Source of the DNA: Gaiellales bacterium
GTDB lineage: Bacteria > Actinomycetota > Thermoleophilia > RBG-16-64-13
Reading direction: 5' to 3'
Assembly: GCA_012719395.1 (NCBI GenBank)
Contig: JAAYAL010000025.1
Span: 72,558 to 136,557, forward strand
DNA: 64,000 bases
Position 1 is the stretch's first letter; each line of letters starts with the position of its first letter. The notes beneath the pieces are model-generated. The model was not told the origin of the DNA. It searched no databases and worked only from the letters and a program-made list of their open reading frames with translations. Both the position numbers and the translations under genes were made by a program. Positions 34,995 through 45,066 of the stretch are shown here, piece after piece.

Positions 34995-36425
34995 GTGTCC
35001 GAGACCCTGCGTGAGCTCATCAGCCGAGGTCCGGTCGACGCTTCGACTGCTCTCAGCATTCTGGAGCAACTCCTCAGGTCTCTCGAGTTCGCCCACTGGC
35101 GCGGGCTGACGTACGCCTGCATAACGCCGGAGGGTATCGTTCTTTTTTCAGAGCCTCGGGGGATCAGGGCTCAGTTCGGCATCACTCCCGCGGACGTGGA
35201 TGCGACTGCGGTTCCCGGCGGTCCGGTCCCGAGCGCTCTCGCTGTCGAGTATGCGGCTCCCGAGCAGATTGCGGGCGCCGCGGCAGACGAACAGAGCGAT
35301 GTCTTCGCTCTGGCGGTGGTGGTCTACGAGATGCTCACCGGCAGCCACCCCTTCGGGGCTTCCGAGGACCTGTCCGAGGACGCCGTGAAGCAGCGCATCC
35401 TGCACGCCCCACCCCTGGAGATGCCCGGTACGGTGCGGGCCGCCCTGCCGGAGCACGTCGCACCGGCGCTGCGGGTTGCCCTGGCCAAAGACCCGGGGGA
35501 TCGTTTCCCCTCTGCCCTGCGCTTCCTGGAGGCGGTGCAGGCCGGGACCGTCATCACGGGCGAGGGGACCGTCACCACGGGCGAGGCTGCCACCGTCGAG
35601 GCTCGCACAGCTGCCGCCGCCCGCGAGCCTGCCGCGGTCACGGGCGTGGACGCCACGGCCGCCACGGAGGACGCCGCCGCTACCACGGAGGAGACCGCCG
35701 CCGCTTCGCCGCCGCCGCCCGAGCCGGCTGCCCGTGCCGAGTCCCACCATGGCACGCTGCGGGACAGGTTCCGGGGTCGGAAGATGCTCCTTTGCACGGC
35801 GCTGGGGGTGGTTGCCGTTATCGCCTTGGTGGCAGGGTTGGCCTTGCTCCTCAACCAGACCTCGGGCGGGAGTGAGACGAGCGTCGCCGGCTCCACCATC
35901 GGCTCCACCACCAGCGTCATCCCCGCGACCACGACCACGACCACGGTTCCGCCCACCACCAGCACCACCTTCGAGCTCCGGACCACCACCGCGGGGGTTA
36001 CGGCGGCGACGCTCGCTCGCTACGAGGAGTCTGATCCCCGCCTGGCCTACAGCGGCGACTGGTCTACTATCACCGACGATGCCGCGTCAGGGACCAGCCT
36101 CTTCCAGGCCGCCGATCCCCTGGCCTCGGTGACCGTCACCTTTGAGGGTACCTACCTGGCGTGGATCGCCAGAAGGAGCCCGGTCTACGGTATGGCCGAA
36201 GTCACGCTCGACGGGCAGAACCTCGGCACCATCGACCTCTATGATGCCGGCGCCGGCATGGGTCGACAGCAGAAGGTGTGGGGCTCAGGCACGCTCGAAC
36301 CCGGGGTGCATACAGTGACCATCTCTTGCACGGGGGAGAAGAACCCGGCCGCCACCGATACCATTGTCGGCATCGATGCGTTCGATGTGGTGGGTGCGCT
36401 CATCGCTCGCCGGCCGCGGTCATGA
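34995..36425 (+). CDS. Membrane protein with degenerate Ser/Thr kinase C-lobe and sugar-binding-like ectodomain
   Basis: Residues ~1-180 resemble only the C-lobe of a Hanks-type kinase: AAPEQIAGAAADEQSDVFALAVVVYEMLTGSHPF, ALAKDPGDRFPSA. No glycine loop or VAIK lysine exists; where HRDIKPEN should be the sequence is TYACITPEGI, and the DFG position reads RAQFGI, so it should be catalytically dead. An Ala/Glu/Thr linker, a membrane span (~264-287) and a Thr-rich stalk follow. The ~125-residue outer domain (WSTITDDAASGTSLFQAAD, FEGTYLAWIARRSPVYG, GVHTVTISCTGEKNPAATD) looks like a jelly-roll carbohydrate-binding type. GTG 34995 has AGGAGG. Next to polysaccharide genes; its role is unknown. Confidence 0.7.
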   Translation: MSETLRELISRGPVDASTALSILEQLLRSLEFAHWRGLTYACITPEGIVLFSEPRGIRAQFGITPADVDATAVPGGPVPSALAVEYAAPEQIAGAAADEQSDVFALAVVVYEMLTGSHPFGASEDLSEDAVKQRILHAPPLEMPGTVRAALPEHVAPALRVALAKDPGDRFPSALRFLEAVQAGTVITGEGTVTTGEAATVEARTAAAAREPAAVTGVDATAATEDAAATTEETAAASPPPPEPAARAESHHGTLRDRFRGRKMLLCTALGVVAVIALVAGLALLLNQTSGGSETSVAGSTIGSTTSVIPATTTTTTVPPTTSTTFELRTTTAGVTAATLARYEESDPRLAYSGDWSTITDDAASGTSLFQAADPLASVTVTFEGTYLAWIARRSPVYGMAEVTLDGQNLGTIDLYDAGAGMGRQQKVWGSGTLEPGVHTVTISCTGEKNPAATDTIVGIDAFDVVGALIARRPRS

Positions 36426-36542
36426 AGGTCTTTTGAAGAGCGTGTAGTACACTGAGCAAGATTTCGGCCCGGCTCAGGCCGGTCCTGTCATGGCCGGCTG
36501 CGCATCTTGGCCGCGCCCACTGTGACCAACTGGAAGGCAAGG

Positions 36543-38162
36543 ATGGCCAACGTGGAACCTGAGTTGCAGGAGCCCCTGGGGCTGGAGGACTACCTCCGGG
36601 TGGTCAGAGAGCGGGCCTGGATCATCGTGGCGGCCGTGATCATCGGAGCCCTTGCGGCGTTCGCGTACTCGCAGAGCGTCACACCTCTCTACAGCGCCTC
36701 CGCCAGTCTGGTGTACGAGAAGACCAATCTGGACACGGCGCTGTTGGGGACGCAACTCACGGGCGAGTCGAACCGCCTGCGTACGCTGGAGACGGCGGCT
36801 GCCGCCGTGGGGCAGGACGTATCCATAGCCGAAGGAGTCAAGACCCAGCTTGGCTCTACAGAATCCGCCGAGGCGCTCTCAGACATGGTCAGCGCCCGCG
36901 CCGACAAAGACCGCGATCTCATCACCATCGAGGCGGTGAGCGCCGATCCCGGCCAGGCGGCAGGGGTGGCCAACGCTTTCGCCGATCAGTTCGTCATCTA
37001 CCGCCAGAACGCGGCGCGCAAGACCGTGGCGGCGGCGCGTGACGTGGTGAAGGAGCAACTGGACGCTCTCAAGCCCAGTGAGCTGCAGGGCTCCTACGCT
37101 CTGATGCTGCAGGAGAAGTATGAGACGCTGCGCATCCTGGAGTCCATGCAGACGGGCGGTTTCAGCGTGCTGAGCCAGGCCGCGGTGCCACAAAGCCCCT
37201 TCACGCCGCGCACCACCCGCAACATCCTTCTGGGATTGTTGGTTGGCCTCGTTGTGGGAGCCGGGCTGGCCTTCCTCATTGACTACCTCGACAAAAGGGT
37301 CAAGGACGAGAGGACGCTGGAGAACGAGTTGGGTGTCCCGGTGCTGGCGGCCATCCCCGACGTGGACAGGCGCCGGCGCCTGGGCAAAGACCGCGGGCGC
37401 TCCGCCGCGCCGGTGGGCTTCGCCACCCACCGTTCCCTGCTGGAGCCGTTTCGCACCTTGCGCTCCAGCCTGCAGTACTTCAGCGTGGAGAATCAGCGCC
37501 CCGTGTGGCTCATCACCAGCGCGCTGTCCCGCGAAGGGAAGACAGTCACCACCATCAACCTGGCCCTCAGCCTGGCCCTCTCTGGCAAACGGGTGATCGT
37601 GGTGGAAGCCGACCTGCGCCGGCCCATGGTGGACACGTACCTGGGCCTCGGCGCGCGGGAGGGCTTGTCCGACGTGTTGGCCGGGATGAAACAGCCCACC
37701 GAGGTCCTGCAGTTGGTCAAGGCCACGGACTACCTGCCCGCGGGCGGCCAGAACCGGCAGGCAGAGATGGGTTCGCGACCCATGCATCGCAACCTCTACG
37801 TGATGGCCTCCGGTCCGTTGCCCCCCAACCCGGCCGAACTGCTTTCTTCCGCCCGCATGGCCAAGGTGGTCAAGGAGCTGGCGGAGACCGCCGATTGCGT
37901 GCTCATTGACACTCCACCGGTGCTCCTGGTGTCAGATGCCCTGGTGCTGTCTAAACACGTGGATGGCGTCATTCTGGCCGCTCGCCTGAACTCCACCACC
38001 CGCGATGAAGTGCGCGAGATGCGCAGCCTGCTGGACCGCGCCGGCGTGCGCGTCATCGGCACCGTGGCCGGAGGGACGAAACGGGGCCCCGGCTACTACC
38101 GCAAGCGGGGCTACGGAGGCTACAAGTACGGCTACGACTACGGCTACGAGGCCGAGGAATAG
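36543..38162 (+). CDS. Wzz-type chain-length protein fused to BY-kinase (polysaccharide co-polymerase)
   Basis: Controls polymerisation and export of surface polysaccharide. Residues ~12-250 are a Wzz domain with spans near 26-45 (AWIIVAAVIIGALAAFAYS) and 227-247. Residues ~290-500 are a bacterial tyrosine kinase: Walker A TSALSREGKTVTTINLA, Walker A' VVVEADLRRPMVD, Walker B DCVLIDTPPVLLVSD. The tail GYYRKRGYGGYKYGYDYGYE is the tyrosine cluster that is autophosphorylated. ATG 36543 has GGAAGG upstream; the track's TTG 36507 is less likely. 539 residues. Confidence 0.92.
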   Translation: MANVEPELQEPLGLEDYLRVVRERAWIIVAAVIIGALAAFAYSQSVTPLYSASASLVYEKTNLDTALLGTQLTGESNRLRTLETAAAAVGQDVSIAEGVKTQLGSTESAEALSDMVSARADKDRDLITIEAVSADPGQAAGVANAFADQFVIYRQNAARKTVAAARDVVKEQLDALKPSELQGSYALMLQEKYETLRILESMQTGGFSVLSQAAVPQSPFTPRTTRNILLGLLVGLVVGAGLAFLIDYLDKRVKDERTLENELGVPVLAAIPDVDRRRRLGKDRGRSAAPVGFATHRSLLEPFRTLRSSLQYFSVENQRPVWLITSALSREGKTVTTINLALSLALSGKRVIVVEADLRRPMVDTYLGLGAREGLSDVLAGMKQPTEVLQLVKATDYLPAGGQNRQAEMGSRPMHRNLYVMASGPLPPNPAELLSSARMAKVVKELAETADCVLIDTPPVLLVSDALVLSKHVDGVILAARLNSTTRDEVREMRSLLDRAGVRVIGTVAGGTKRGPGYYRKRGYGGYKYGYDYGYEAEE

Positions 38163-38227
38163 GCCCGGGAGGCCGGTACCTCGAGCGCGGGTGGCCTTGC
38201 TATGCTGAAACACATCAGGCAACCACC

Positions 38228-38530
38228 TTGTCCATGTGCAGGAAGGTCGGCTCGGAGATCTTGGCCTTTTCCTTCGTATGCTCGACGGTCATGCTGACCA
38301 AGGCTCCATTGGCGTCCATGTGGAGGAAGCCTGGTGGCCCATCCCCTGCCCCTTGCCCGGGGCGGCCGTGGCCGAGATCCCCTGCACCGCCTTCGGCAGG
38401 CGGGGTGTACCGGTGCGTCTCATCGTGCGCTGGGTGCCTCCCAGCCCGGGGAGTCAACTGGCTCTCTTTGCCGCCTACGCCTACCACGCCTTCATCGCCG
38501 ACCGCGTGGGTGACACGGATGGTGGGGCAC
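38228..38530 (+). pseudogene. Decayed transposase fragment, IS1380-like
   Basis: Two frames carry pieces that resemble actinobacterial IS1380-family transposases: AFSFVCSTVMLTKAPLASM in one frame, then EEAWWPIPCP, VAEIPCTAF and LIVRWVPPSPGSQLALF in the next, followed by AAYAYHAFIADRVGDT. The catalytic region and both ends are missing and there is at least one frameshift. It is an old remnant, not a working element. No inverted repeats were found. It fills most of the 614-bp gap between the BY-kinase and the dehydratase. Confidence 0.6.
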
Positions 38531-38569
38531 GGCCGCCTCACCACTGCCACGCTCAGGCGGCGCTTCCTT

Positions 38570-38692
38570 TCGTTTCCGGAGCCGGTGGCGCAAGAGCTTG
38601 GTGAGAACTCGCTGATGTTCGAAGTCCATCCGACTCTCACCGTAAGCCACATGACAGGAATGGCGGATATCGTGGAAGAAGTCATGGCGTAG
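38570..38692 (+). pseudogene. C-terminal remnant of a DegT/DnrJ/EryC1-type sugar aminotransferase
   Basis: The last codons of the frame ending at 38692 read PVAQELGENSLMFEVHPTLTV, then SHMTGMADIVEEVMA. This resembles the C-terminus of DegT/DnrJ/EryC1/StrS aminotransferases (CxxSLMF.VHPTLTEEDM....AV.KV). Upstream codons lose the similarity and merge into the transposase remnant. If right, a nucleotide-sugar aminotransferase once preceded the PglF-like dehydratase. Assignment rests on ~35 residues. Confidence 0.45.
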
Positions 38693-38776
38693 GCCACCGG
38701 GTAGGTTTTTGTCCGGGGCAGGGTGATGCGCGGCGATGCATAACGCGCATTCCCATCTCGGCCCACTGTTGCTAGG

Positions 38777-40834
38777 ATGGCTACCGGTTGGTTCCACGAG
38801 TGGGGGGAGACTGGCTTGACCGGCGTTAGGCACGTGCTCGGCCGTATGACGCGCCGCCGCCTGCTGGCCGTCCTGCTGGACGTCATCATCATCGTTCTGG
38901 CCTACGATGTGATCTTGGGATTCCGTTTCCAGAGGGCGGTGCCGGACGACTTTGTGCTCGGCTCCCCCAGGGTCCTGCACTTCCTGGTCATCGCCGTGGT
39001 GGTCCATGTGGGGTTCAACGCCGGCTATCACGTGTACTCCATCGTCAATCGCTACGTGGGCCTGCCGCAGGCCAGTTGGATAGCGGGGGCCACAATCGCC
39101 TCTGTCCTTGTCCTGCTGCTGGTGGACCTGGGCTGGCTCTTCACCGGCGCGTTCCTCATGCCGCTCTCCGTGGTGCTGCTGGGAGGAGCCACGGCCGGCG
39201 TGGCCATGATCGCGGTGCGCTTCTACAGTCGTGTCTTCCAGATGCAGAGCCTAAGGGCGGTTCGTTCCGGCAGGCGGATGGTGTTGGTGGGCGCGGGTTC
39301 GGCGGCGGAGATGCTAGTGCGGCAGGTGGACGGCACCCCTTCCCTGGACGTGAGGATCGTGGGGCTGCTCGATGATGACCCCCAGATGCAGCACATGCGC
39401 ATCCACAACTATCCGGTGCTGGGGACCATAGATGACGCGGTCCGCGTGGCCGCGGAGCACGAGGTGGAGGAGTTCGTGATAGCCATCCCTTCCGCCGGCA
39501 CCAGGGAGATGGAACGCATCTACAGCGAGCTCAAGAACACGGGTGCAGCCATCAGAACGCTTCCCTCAGTGTCCGAGCTTTTCGGGGGCAAGGTGAGCTT
39601 GACCGATATCCGCGAGCTCGATATTGAGGATGTCCTGGGCCGTCCTCCCGTGCAGACCGATCTGGCTGCCATCGCCAGCTACATCAAGGGCAGGCGGGTG
39701 CTGGTGACGGGGGCCGGGGGCTCCATAGGGTCGGAGCTGTGCCGGCAAATAGCCTCCTTCGCTCCCGAGAAGCTGGTGCTGGTGGATCGTGACGAGTCGG
39801 CCCTCTACGCTCTGCACGAGGAGCTGCGCGGCCGGGCATTCTCCCGGTATTCGCTGGTGGCCACGCATATCCAGCAGTCCCGGAAGATGCGTCGCATCAT
39901 GGAGGAGCATCGTCCTCACGTGGTCTTTCACGCGGCGGCCTTCAAGCACGTGCCTCTGATGGAGCACTCGCCGGACGAGGCCGTCTTGAACAACGTGATG
40001 GGCACCATGGTGGTGGCGAAGGCCGCGGCCGGCGCCGGGGTGGAGCGTTTTGTCAACATCTCCACCGACAAGGCGGCCGACCCCGTGAGCGTCATGGGGG
40101 TGAGCAAGCGGGTAGCGGAACTGGTGGTGCGGCACGTGGGCGCCCAGAACCTCCAGACCTGCTTCTGCTCCGTGAGGTTCGGCAACGTGCTGGGGAGCCG
40201 GGGGAGCCTGCTGCCCATCTTTCGCCGGCAGATCAAGGAGGGCGGCCCGCTGACCGTCACCCACCGCGACATGACCCGCTATTTCATGTCCATCGCCGAG
40301 GCTGTGCAGCTGGTGCTGCAGGCTGCCTCCATGTCCACGCACGTGGACGAGCAGGGGGCGGTGTTCGTGCTGGAGATGGGTGAGCCCGTCAGGATTCTGG
40401 AGTTGGCCGAGAAGATGATCCGGTTCGCCGGCCACGGAGTGGCTGCCGACATCCAGATAGCGTTCACGGGCCTCCGGCCGGGCGAGAAGCTGCACGAGGT
40501 ATTGGTGGGCACCCTGGAGCACAGTGCGCCCACCTCCCACCCCATGGTCTTCCTGGTTCGTCCTGGTGCCCTCGCGAGCGAGACGGCGGGGGTGACCCCG
40601 GGAACCGGCTTCGGCCAGAAGCTCGACGGGTTGATCAGCCTGGCGTGCCACCATGCGGGTCGCGATACGTTGGTGGCGGCGTTGGGCGAGCTTGTTCCCA
40701 CCTACCGGCCCTTCGCCTTGGAGGAGGCCGGGGCCTTCCCGGTGGGTGCTGACGGCCAACGGGACGGAGCTCCCGTGGAGCAGGGGGGGTGGCGGCCGGA
40801 GGAGGCGGAGGCGGAGGCGCCCGTGGCGTCGTAA
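38777..40834 (+). CDS. NDP-sugar 4,6-dehydratase, PglF/WbpM/CapD type (membrane-bound)
   Basis: Converts UDP-HexNAc-type sugars to 4-keto-6-deoxy intermediates for surface glycans. Four N-terminal membrane spans (~28-145) precede a CoA-binding-like Rossmann domain (MVLVGAGSAAEMLVRQV). The SDR dehydratase domain follows: VLVTGAGGSIGSELCRQIA, VFHAAAFKHVPLMEHSP, NISTDKAADPVSVMGVSKR (the SMK-type active site) and RFGNVLGSRGSLLPIF. 685 residues with an extra hydrophilic tail. The usual partner aminotransferase is missing; only the remnant just upstream is seen. Confidence 0.9.
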   Translation: MATGWFHEWGETGLTGVRHVLGRMTRRRLLAVLLDVIIIVLAYDVILGFRFQRAVPDDFVLGSPRVLHFLVIAVVVHVGFNAGYHVYSIVNRYVGLPQASWIAGATIASVLVLLLVDLGWLFTGAFLMPLSVVLLGGATAGVAMIAVRFYSRVFQMQSLRAVRSGRRMVLVGAGSAAEMLVRQVDGTPSLDVRIVGLLDDDPQMQHMRIHNYPVLGTIDDAVRVAAEHEVEEFVIAIPSAGTREMERIYSELKNTGAAIRTLPSVSELFGGKVSLTDIRELDIEDVLGRPPVQTDLAAIASYIKGRRVLVTGAGGSIGSELCRQIASFAPEKLVLVDRDESALYALHEELRGRAFSRYSLVATHIQQSRKMRRIMEEHRPHVVFHAAAFKHVPLMEHSPDEAVLNNVMGTMVVAKAAAGAGVERFVNISTDKAADPVSVMGVSKRVAELVVRHVGAQNLQTCFCSVRFGNVLGSRGSLLPIFRRQIKEGGPLTVTHRDMTRYFMSIAEAVQLVLQAASMSTHVDEQGAVFVLEMGEPVRILELAEKMIRFAGHGVAADIQIAFTGLRPGEKLHEVLVGTLEHSAPTSHPMVFLVRPGALASETAGVTPGTGFGQKLDGLISLACHHAGRDTLVAALGELVPTYRPFALEEAGAFPVGADGQRDGAPVEQGGWRPEEAEAEAPVAS

Positions 40835-40900
40835 GGGCCTCTGGTGCCCACCTTCGCTTTCGTTCCCGTCAGGAGTAGAATCGGTGCGGCAGGTGAGGTC

Positions 40901-40936
40901 GACCTTTAAGCGTGCCCAGCGAGGCCGGAAGGGAGC
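40901..40936 (+). promoter_or_regulatory. Probable PyrR-binding RNA hairpin in the pyrB leader
   Basis: GACCTTTAAGCGTGCC, CAGCGA, GGCCGGAAGGGAGC: the hexaloop CAGCGA fits the PyrR loop consensus CNGNGA, is closed by GCC/GGC, and is followed by GGAAGG as in known PyrR sites; a lower stem CCTT/AAGG is possible. The 3' arm contains the pyrB ribosome-binding site (GGAAGGGAG, ATG at 40943). PyrR binding could therefore block translation, the mode proposed for mycobacteria. TAGAAT at 40876 may be the -10 of the promoter. Compared with the Bacillus consensus, one base is missing between GAGGC and GAAGG. Confidence 0.5.
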
Positions 40937-40942
40937 CGCCCG

Positions 40943-41846
40943 ATGCATCTCGTCTCTATCGATGATCTCTCCGTGTCCGATATCGAGGGTCTGTTCCAGC
41001 TGAGTGACGGTTTCCTCGAAGTCTCCGCCCGCCCCATCAAGAAAGTCCCCACGCTGCGCGGCCGCACGCAGGTCAACATGTTCTTCGAGCCCAGCACGCG
41101 CACGCAGGCCTCCTTCGAACTGGCGGGGAAGCGGTTGTCGGCGGACGTCATCAATATCAAGGGGTCGTCGTCGGCGGTGGCCAAGGGCGAGAGCCTGAAG
41201 GACACCGTCCTTACCCTGGAGAGCTACCGGCCGGACATCATCGTCATCCGCCACGCCCAGGTGGGCGCCGCGCGGCTGGCCACCCACTTCACGCGCGCCT
41301 CGGTCATCAACGCCGGCGACGGTACCGGTGAGCATCCCACCCAGTGCCTCCTGGACCTGTACAGCCTGCGCCGCGTGTATGGAGCACTGCACGGGCTCAA
41401 GGTGGCCATCGTGGGGGATGTGCTCAACAGCCGGGTGGCCCGCTCCAACGTGTTCGGCTTCCGCAAGATGGGGATCGAGGTGCGGCTGGTGGGGCCGCCC
41501 ACGCTGATGCCGCCCGGGATAGAGCAGTGGGGTGTGCCCACCTACTTTGACGTAGCCGCGCTGGAGGAGGTGGATGTCATCTACCTCCTGCGCATGCAGT
41601 TGGAGCGCGTGCAGGGGCGTCTGCCCGCCGTGCCCAGCCTGCGCGAGTACAGCCGGGTCTGGGGCCTGGACCCCTACAGGCTGCGCGCAGGGCAGCGGGT
41701 CATGCACCCGGGGCCCATCAACCGCGGCGTGGAGATGAGCGGCGATCTGGCCGACGCCGAGCAGTCCCTCATCCTGCATCAGGTGGAGTCGGGCTTGGCC
41801 CTGCGCATGGCCATCCTCTATCAAGCCCTGGCGCCGCAGCTCGAAG

Positions 41847-41860
<14 letters not shown>
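40943..41860 (+). CDS. pyrB: Aspartate carbamoyltransferase catalytic chain PyrB
   Basis: Condenses carbamoyl phosphate and aspartate, the first committed pyrimidine step. FFEPSTRTQASFELAGKRLSADVINI holds the STRT carbamoyl-phosphate site; SSSAVAKGESLKDTVLTL, HPTQCLLDLYSL, VAIVGDVLNSRVARSN, YLLRMQLER and MHPGPINRGVEM follow. 305 residues. No regulatory chain (pyrI) is present. It overlaps pyrC by 14 bases. Confidence 0.96.
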
Positions 41861-43311
<1,451 letters not shown>

Positions 43312-43319
<8 letters not shown>

Positions 43320-44571
43320 GGGGAGCACCCCGGGTTACGTGGTCCTGGAGAACGGCCGGGTCCTCACCGGCTTCGGGTTCGGGGCCGAAGGCGCGGTCTT
43401 CGGCGAGATCGTCTTCAACACCGGCATGACCGGGTACCAGGAGATCGTGACCGATCCCTCCTACCACGGCCAGATGGTCATTTTCACCTACCCCATGTTG
43501 GGCAACTACGGGGTCTCGGATCACAACCTGGAATCTGCCGACGTCCGCTCCCGAGCCGTGGTGGTGCGTGAGGTCAAAAACACCAACTACAACCGGACCT
43601 GCCCCGGGGCTTGGGTGGATTGGCTGGCGGAGCGGGGCGTGGTGGGAGTGGGGGGCGTGGACACCCGCGCCCTCACTCGGGTCATTCGCGAGCAGGGGGC
43701 CATGACCGCCTGCGTGGCGGCGGGACACGATGTGGGCGTGAACCGGCTGTTGGCGGAGATGAAGGACTTCCCGGTGCTGTCCGGTCAGGACCTGGTGCAG
43801 CACGTCACCTGTGACGAGCCGTATCTGGTGTGGGAGGGAGGGCCCCTCGCGGGAGAGCACCCCGGTGGCCGGGGGCCGGAGGTCTTCGCCGGGAGCGGGG
43901 CGCCTCACGCGGCCGATGGGCGGCCGTACAGGGTGGTGGCGTACGATTTCGGCCTCAAGCGTTCCATCCTGCGTCGGCTGACGGCGGCGGGCTGCCTGGT
44001 TCTGGTGGTGCCGGCCGCCTGCCCGCCCGAGGAGGTGCTGGCCTACCGGCCGGAGGGCGTCTTCCTCTCCAACGGGCCCGGCGACCCGGCGCCGCTCACC
44101 TATGCCGTCGACAACGTGCGTCACCTGTTGGGTCGGGTGCCGGTGTTCGGTATCTGCCTGGGACATCAGTTGCTCTCGCTGGCGGTGGGGCTCTCCACCT
44201 ACAAGCTGAAGTTCGGGCATCGCGGTATCAATCACCCGGTAAAGAACTACGCCGGGGGCTTCATCGAGATCACCAGCCAGAACCACGGGTTCGCGGTGGA
44301 GGCTCCTGCCGCGGTGAGGGAAGCCGTGGAGGCGGGGGCGGATGTGTCGGGCCTTGCGCCGTCGGTGCTCACGGTGGAGACAGCCTTCGGGCCCGCCCGC
44401 GTCACCCACCTGAATCTCAATGACGGGACGGTGGAGGGTCTCAGACTGGATGGCGCGCCCGCGTTCAGCGTGCAGTATCACCCGGAGGCGGGGCCCGGGC
44501 CGCACGACTCGCGGTACCTGTTCGCGGAGTTCGCGGCGCTGATGAAGGCTCGGCGGTCGGCTGCCGGGTAG
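43312..44571 (+). CDS. carA: Carbamoyl-phosphate synthase small chain CarA
   Basis: Glutaminase subunit that delivers ammonia to CarB. The N-terminal CPSase_sm_chain domain has [22 protein letters not shown]. The C-terminal class I glutamine amidotransferase domain has the nucleophile Cys in [37 protein letters not shown] and the His/Glu pair in [18 protein letters not shown]. 419 residues. carB, the normal next gene, is absent and must be encoded elsewhere; pyrD, pyrF and pyrE are also not here. Confidence 0.95.
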
Positions 44572-44672
44572 CGGTCCGCTGGTGGAATCGCCGCAGGAGT
44601 GGGTGGCGCGGCGAACAGGGAGCGGGTGACCGGCCGCTGCAGGGCAGTGGCCGGCGAGCAAGGAGGGACAAC

Positions 44673-44972
44673 GTGGCCGTCGACAAGCAGGCCCAACCGC
44701 GAGAGGTCAAGATGCGCCTGCCGGAGGCTATCGCCCCCGGTGCGTACGCCAACGCCATGCTGGTGCAGCACAGCAAGCAGGAGTTCGTGCTGGATTTCGC
44801 CTGTGTGGTGGGCGGTAGCGGGCAGGTGGTGGCGCGGGTCATCACCTCTCCCGAGCACCTCAAGCGCATGGTGACGGGGCTGCAGAACGCGCTGGAGCGC
44901 TACGAGCGCTCCTTCGGCAGCCTGCAGGCGGAGGCACAGCCGGAGTTCAAGATCGGGTTTCAGCCGTCGTGA
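44673..44972 (+). CDS. DUF3467-family protein
   Basis: Small cytoplasmic protein of unknown function. The pattern PGAYANAMLVQHSKQEFVLDF, then SPEHLKRMVTGLQNALERYERSFG matches DUF3467. 99 residues. The GTG start has AAGGAGGGA upstream. It lies between carA and the selenoprotein, each separated by ~95-100 bp, so a shared operon is uncertain. Confidence 0.8.
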   Translation: MAVDKQAQPREVKMRLPEAIAPGAYANAMLVQHSKQEFVLDFACVVGGSGQVVARVITSPEHLKRMVTGLQNALERYERSFGSLQAEAQPEFKIGFQPS

Positions 44973-45066
44973 GGGAGGGCCGCGGCCGCTAGAGGCTGGC
45001 GCCGGGCGGCCCGTAGCGTGCTTTTGCCGAGGGGCCTGGATGGTCGGATAGGCAAGGAGGAAGGCC

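Noticed and set aside
38228-38692. 154-aa plus-strand ORF as an intact gene
   Set aside because: Its two ends resemble different protein families, the middle similarity lies in another frame, and no ribosome-binding site is seen; it is better read as remnants.
39566-41824. 752-aa minus-strand ORF opposite the dehydratase and pyrB
   Set aside because: It spans two convincing plus-strand genes and is rich in His/Gln/Gly typical of reverse-frame GC-rich DNA.
44973-45066. GC palindrome GCCGCGGCCGC after the DUF3467 gene as a terminator
   Set aside because: It has no loop and no following T-run; too common in this base composition to be meaningful.
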